Shown here in pieces: positions 41,801 through 43,800 of a DNA stretch of 43,800 nucleotides. How positions within the stretch are numbered: the first letter of the stretch is position 1; each line of letters starts with the position of its first letter. The notes below the pieces were generated by a model. It ran no database searches and was not told where the DNA came from. It saw only the letters and a list, made by a program, of their open reading frames with translations. Source of the DNA: Phycisphaerae bacterium. GTDB taxonomy: Bacteria > Planctomycetota > Phycisphaerae > UBA1845. The DNA lies in the NCBI GenBank assembly GCA_030429365.1, contig JAUIEW010000009.1, positions 1-43,800 on the forward strand, in the 5' to 3' direction. Made by a program: the position numbers and the translations under genes.

Positions 41801-41827
41801 GTATTCCAGCAATTGTTTGCAAACTGA
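38825..41827 (+). CDS. Amidase-like protein split by a golvesin domain, with FN3, GATase-like and dockerin-like domains
   Basis: 1000 residues from ATG 38825. GGAGAG 9 nt upstream selects it over a GTG at 38747. Signal peptide ARLSAMACLLLFASATSGQ, with a long n-region. Residues about 204-265 and 405-590 look like the two halves of an Amidase_3 fold: VVVFTTAGHGWTAN (His213), the IYLEFHSNASSG strand, and ATILEVAFHDN. Between them lies a golvesin C-terminal-like domain, about 270-405 (TARYTPNLPTSDYYPVYTWV, YRIAHSGGTTEVRVDHR, GNVIADAIRFGNG). Then follow FN3 (about 640-730: ITLSWDTPL, YRVYRSSNGYGF), a class I glutamine amidotransferase-like domain, about 735-925 (KYLIVNGFDRVSR, YLNGGGKLFVSGAEIAWDL), and the tail DYGADSDVDLDDEQ. 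It is secreted and possibly a peptidoglycan or glycan hydrolase. Confidence 0.85.
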   Translation: MRRYRSSTATVCFDNNRFQHHFARLSAMACLLLFASATSGQTQGPDESESLSIPQQTDLITGLNARLTALDKDGEFSFLSGARVDQSDWVGNVCHLKLTIPAFASASPDIDEVQELSETLTSSIRSDLDFGGVIVRVRADEFDTYRLLEDFVPVVGPGTYPPLREDAAIRPGENAATPDEIEAMRTLGGPSANAGNQPTGALSGVVVFTTAGHGWTANTSSWGLQRPLLLDMVEDYGNLDQLNYFVNYLFNAGATVVAFRPVGYQDEEVVLDQDDPGVTYTGSWINSGSSPYYENGTTSSGINYRFAVVNVTETATARYTPNLPTSDYYPVYTWVLDSNNRTPQLYRIAHSGGTTEVRVDHRVVGRGWVYLGSYYFEAGTEGYVEISNQSTEGGNVIADAIRFGNGIGDVVGAGPGTISGYPRDEEAQRYWAESEAGINAVGMPSTIYNCCSSDNSDNISTAARWAREMNNTTFNIDRWRRIYLEFHSNASSGGARGTVALVTGNNTTNQTQLATILGDEVEQDMLILDSDFEFSWAARSNPANGSFGAISTTANSNEFDATILEVAFHDNATDAALLLDPKVRDGVARSSVHGLIKFLNVQPGSTVPLAFAPTQPRNPRAIHDGNGGITLSWDTPLVGEAHGDAPTGYRVYRSSNGYGFDSGTDVGLTNSVTLNDVPPYTTTYFRIAAYNAGGESLPSITIGARARLNGPAKYLIVNGFDRVSRSQNPRQVLGGLGTQRRPILRHVNSFDYVVQHGDALAEAGVDFDSCQNENIISGAVDLTDYQAVLWICGEESSADDTFNATEQALVTTYLNGGGKLFVSGAEIAWDLDNLGNGVAFYNNALKADYVGDDAGTYNVGVVGGSIFDGIGSFAFDDGSIFYDSEFPDRLGPVGGSTAALTYVGGTGGTAAVVFDGASQVVNLGFPFETITSESSRFEIMEAVVDFFDVGIDLFDHASFVECMNGPDTGTTLPDCGPFDYGADSDVDLDDEQVFQQLFAN

Positions 41828-41872
41828 TTGGGAGAAATAGGGGCAAACCCTGTCACCCAAAAGAATAGAACA

Positions 41873-41895
41873 GCGGGAGGGCGCGCCCTGCCCGC
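41873..41895. repeat. Tight GC-rich hairpin between two surface-protein genes
   Basis: GCGGG-AGGGCGCGCCCT-g-CCCGC, an inner perfect palindrome with outer paired arms. It has no T run. It lies 45 nt past the amidase-like gene and 53 nt before the next start, and may stabilise or attenuate the transcript. Confidence 0.55.
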
Positions 41896-41948
41896 AACGA
41901 ATTCAACTTATGCCGGCTGGCAAAATTTGAAGGAGAAAGAAAGAAGCC

Positions 41949-43652
41949 ATGAGCAAACTCCGCACAGTGATTCTGGTTTCAATCATGGGGATCAGTCCCG
42001 CACTGGCTGCCCCTGTCGTGCGTTTGTCCGATGATTCGGGAACGATTTTTGAAGGCGCGATCGCCGACCGGGACTGGGGACGTCCGGTTGCCTCGGGCGA
42101 TCTTGATGGCGACGGCTGGGATGAGATCATCGTTTCAGCGTCCGAGGATTTTGGCGATGTGATGAGTTTCGTCTATGTGATGCGCGGTGGTCCCGATGCC
42201 ACCCAGCAGGGCATTGTCCAACTCATGCACGTCGGTGCCGACCTGACCATCAGCGGTGCCGCGCTGAATGACAACCTGGGTTCTTCAGTCACCACAGGCG
42301 ATGTCAATGGCGACGGTTACGAAGACCTCCTGATTTGCGCCTCGGGCGCTGATGCAGGGCCGCGTTTGCGCGCTGGTGTGGCGTATCTTCTCTATGGTGG
42401 GCCATCGTTCTTCGCCAGCAGCACGCGCGACATGGCGGTGGCATCCGACTGGGACGTGAAGATCGAAGGACCAGTCACGGGCGGCGACATGGGCGCAAGC
42501 CTGTTCTTCGGTGGCGGTGACTCTGAAGCGGCTGCGATCGGAAAGCTCAACCTAGACTCGTTCGGCGACATCGTTCTCGGTGTTCACCTGGCCAACGGAG
42601 CCGCCAGCGGCGCCGGTCGGGTGTATGTCATTCTGGGTGAAGCCTTCGCTTCTGGCACCACCCTTTCGCTGGCCAACGCCGCCCATTACGACACGCTGAT
42701 TCTGGGCAAGGGTTCGCTCGACGAACTCGGCGATGTCGTCAAGACCGGCGACCTCACCGGGGACGGCCTCGACGAGTTGATCATTCCCAACCGCAACTAC
42801 AGCCAGGCATCGTTGGCGGCAGAGGGGGCGGTTCTCATCATTCGCGGTCGCGCGGTTTGGCCCGCTTCGATTAACTTTGGCGGTACGCCAGCTGACATCA
42901 CTCTGCTCGGTATTAATCCTTACGACAATCTCGGCGAAGACGCCGCCCTCGGCGACTTCAACGGCGACGGGATTCTTGACTTGGCATCATCGGCGCCGGG
43001 CGTGAATCCGGGTACGCCTGACATCAACATCAACGACGGCGTCATCTACGGACTCTACGGATCCAACTCACTGCAGATCGGAACCATCACCATCGATTAC
43101 GCTAGCGCCATTCCGGCGTTTCTGATTCGCGGCGAATCCAATGAAAGCATGGGCGCACAGATTGCGGCCGGTGATTTCAATGGCGACGGTTACGACGACA
43201 TCGCGGCTGGTCAGCGTTTTGGCGGACCAAGCATCAACGGCACAATCGACATCGTCTTTGGACGAAACTTCACTGCCGGCCAAACTTTTGATGTCAACGT
43301 GAACACCGACGTTCGCATTGTGGGTAATCCGTCTGACCGGATTGGTTTCTCGATGGGCGTCGCCGATATGGACAGCAATGGCGCTGAAGAAATTGTCTTC
43401 GGCACGCCGTTCAATAACGGCTCGTTCCCGAACATTGCCGGTACTGCCTATGTTTTTTCCATCATCGATGGCGACTTTGACGCCAACGGTGTTGTGGATC
43501 TTGAGGACTTCGCGGTTTACCAGCAGTGTGCATCGTCACCAAGTATCGCCGTCCCCCCAGCCGATCCGTGCTACGTCTTCGACTTTATGGTCGATCAGAA
43601 TGTGGATGCGGGCGACATGGAAGGTTTTGTGGGTCAATTGGACGGACCGTAA
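41949..43652 (+). CDS. Secreted FG-GAP (integrin-alpha-like) repeat protein with dockerin-like tail
   Basis: 567 residues. Signal peptide MSKLRTVILVSIMGISPALA. Five or more FG-GAP blades form an integrin-alpha-type propeller with Ca loops D.DGDG.DE: VASGDLDGDGWDEIIVSA, VTTGDVNGDGYEDLLICA, VKTGDLTGDGLDELIIP, AALGDFNGDGILDLASSA, IAAGDFNGDGYDDIAAGQ and GVADMDSNGAEEIVFGTP. Residues about 510-567 are dockerin-like EF-hands (IDGDFDANGVVDLEDFAVYQQC, DFMVDQNVDAGDMEGFVGQ). GGAG lies about 14 nt before the ATG, rather far. It lies 121 bp behind the amidase-like gene on the same strand and may be cotranscribed. Function probably adhesion or scaffold. Confidence 0.9.
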   Translation: MSKLRTVILVSIMGISPALAAPVVRLSDDSGTIFEGAIADRDWGRPVASGDLDGDGWDEIIVSASEDFGDVMSFVYVMRGGPDATQQGIVQLMHVGADLTISGAALNDNLGSSVTTGDVNGDGYEDLLICASGADAGPRLRAGVAYLLYGGPSFFASSTRDMAVASDWDVKIEGPVTGGDMGASLFFGGGDSEAAAIGKLNLDSFGDIVLGVHLANGAASGAGRVYVILGEAFASGTTLSLANAAHYDTLILGKGSLDELGDVVKTGDLTGDGLDELIIPNRNYSQASLAAEGAVLIIRGRAVWPASINFGGTPADITLLGINPYDNLGEDAALGDFNGDGILDLASSAPGVNPGTPDININDGVIYGLYGSNSLQIGTITIDYASAIPAFLIRGESNESMGAQIAAGDFNGDGYDDIAAGQRFGGPSINGTIDIVFGRNFTAGQTFDVNVNTDVRIVGNPSDRIGFSMGVADMDSNGAEEIVFGTPFNNGSFPNIAGTAYVFSIIDGDFDANGVVDLEDFAVYQQCASSPSIAVPPADPCYVFDFMVDQNVDAGDMEGFVGQLDGP

Positions 43653-43681
43653 ATCGATCGTAATCACCCCATCGTAATCTC

Positions 43682-43729
43682 GGGCGCGGGGTGCACTGGC
43701 AGTTTGTCGACCAGTGCACCCGATCGCCC
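43682..43729. terminator. Hairpin downstream of the FG-GAP gene
   Basis: GGGTGCACTGG (43689-43699) pairs with CCAGTGCACCC (43711-43721) without mismatch, extended outside by GGGCG/CGCCC. The loop has 11 nt. There is no clear T run on either side, so it may be a 3' stabiliser or a bidirectional end rather than a classic terminator. Beyond it, to the window end, I see no gene. Confidence 0.6.
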
Positions 43730-43800
43730 ATCTTTGATGCCAATCTCAATACAACCCACGCGGAATTGTCATGCGAATTGACTCGCACTGAAATCAATTC

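Overview
The window looks like chromosomal DNA of a planctomycete, perhaps from Phycisphaerae or a relative. The evidence is indirect. Six secreted proteins end in dockerin-like tails of the type common in that phylum, and two end in PEP-CTERM sorting tails. There is a small cytosolic protein (2851-3471) of a kind I associate with planctomycetes, and lipoproteins are frequent. No rRNA, tRNA, CRISPR array, transposase or phage gene was seen, and no marker gene settles the class.

Left part (1-10.9 kb): an edge-truncated membrane protein; a secreted TlpA-like thioredoxin behind carboxypeptidase-regulatory-like domains; a coupled three-gene unit (unknown CxxxC-type protein, lipoprotein, RDD membrane protein) whose last gene is frameshifted; folC with a long histone-H1-like N-terminal tail; aroB; and a MopE-like repeat protein.

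Middle (11-24 kb): a five-gene minus-strand cluster headed by a GbsR/MarR-type regulator, followed by a DCC (DUF393)-wax synthase fusion, two small membrane proteins and an SDR39U1 epimerase. The same 16-bp palindrome lies in the regulator's promoter and over the start codon of the fusion gene, so the cluster can be read as a self-contained, autoregulated membrane-lipid module. Then come a lipoprotein with a GGDN minisatellite, cydAB, a D-aminoacylase-like lipoprotein without the HxH metal motif, lysA and a lipoprotein amidase. Two copies of one long inverted repeat sit at the 3' ends of the RDD gene and lysA, and in both cases the repeat supplies the TAG stop codon.

Right part (23.8-43.8 kb): an island of surface or secreted proteins. 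It holds a GHL10-like glycoside hydrolase, a sulfatase-fold protein with Thr in place of the formylglycine Cys, two PEP-CTERM proteins, a VCBS/UnbV protein, a 1588-residue multidomain adhesin-like protein, an amidase split by a golvesin-type domain, and an FG-GAP protein. One lectin-like domain occurs three times, twice with a PEP-CTERM tail and once with a dockerin-like tail.

The most novel-looking signal is the pair of PEP-CTERM genes. Both have the same promoter (TTGAAT-N18-TA[A/G]ACT) and a leader of about 220 nt that keeps a long-range helix and a hairpin whose bases differ between copies while pairing is kept. This suggests an undescribed structured 5'-UTR.
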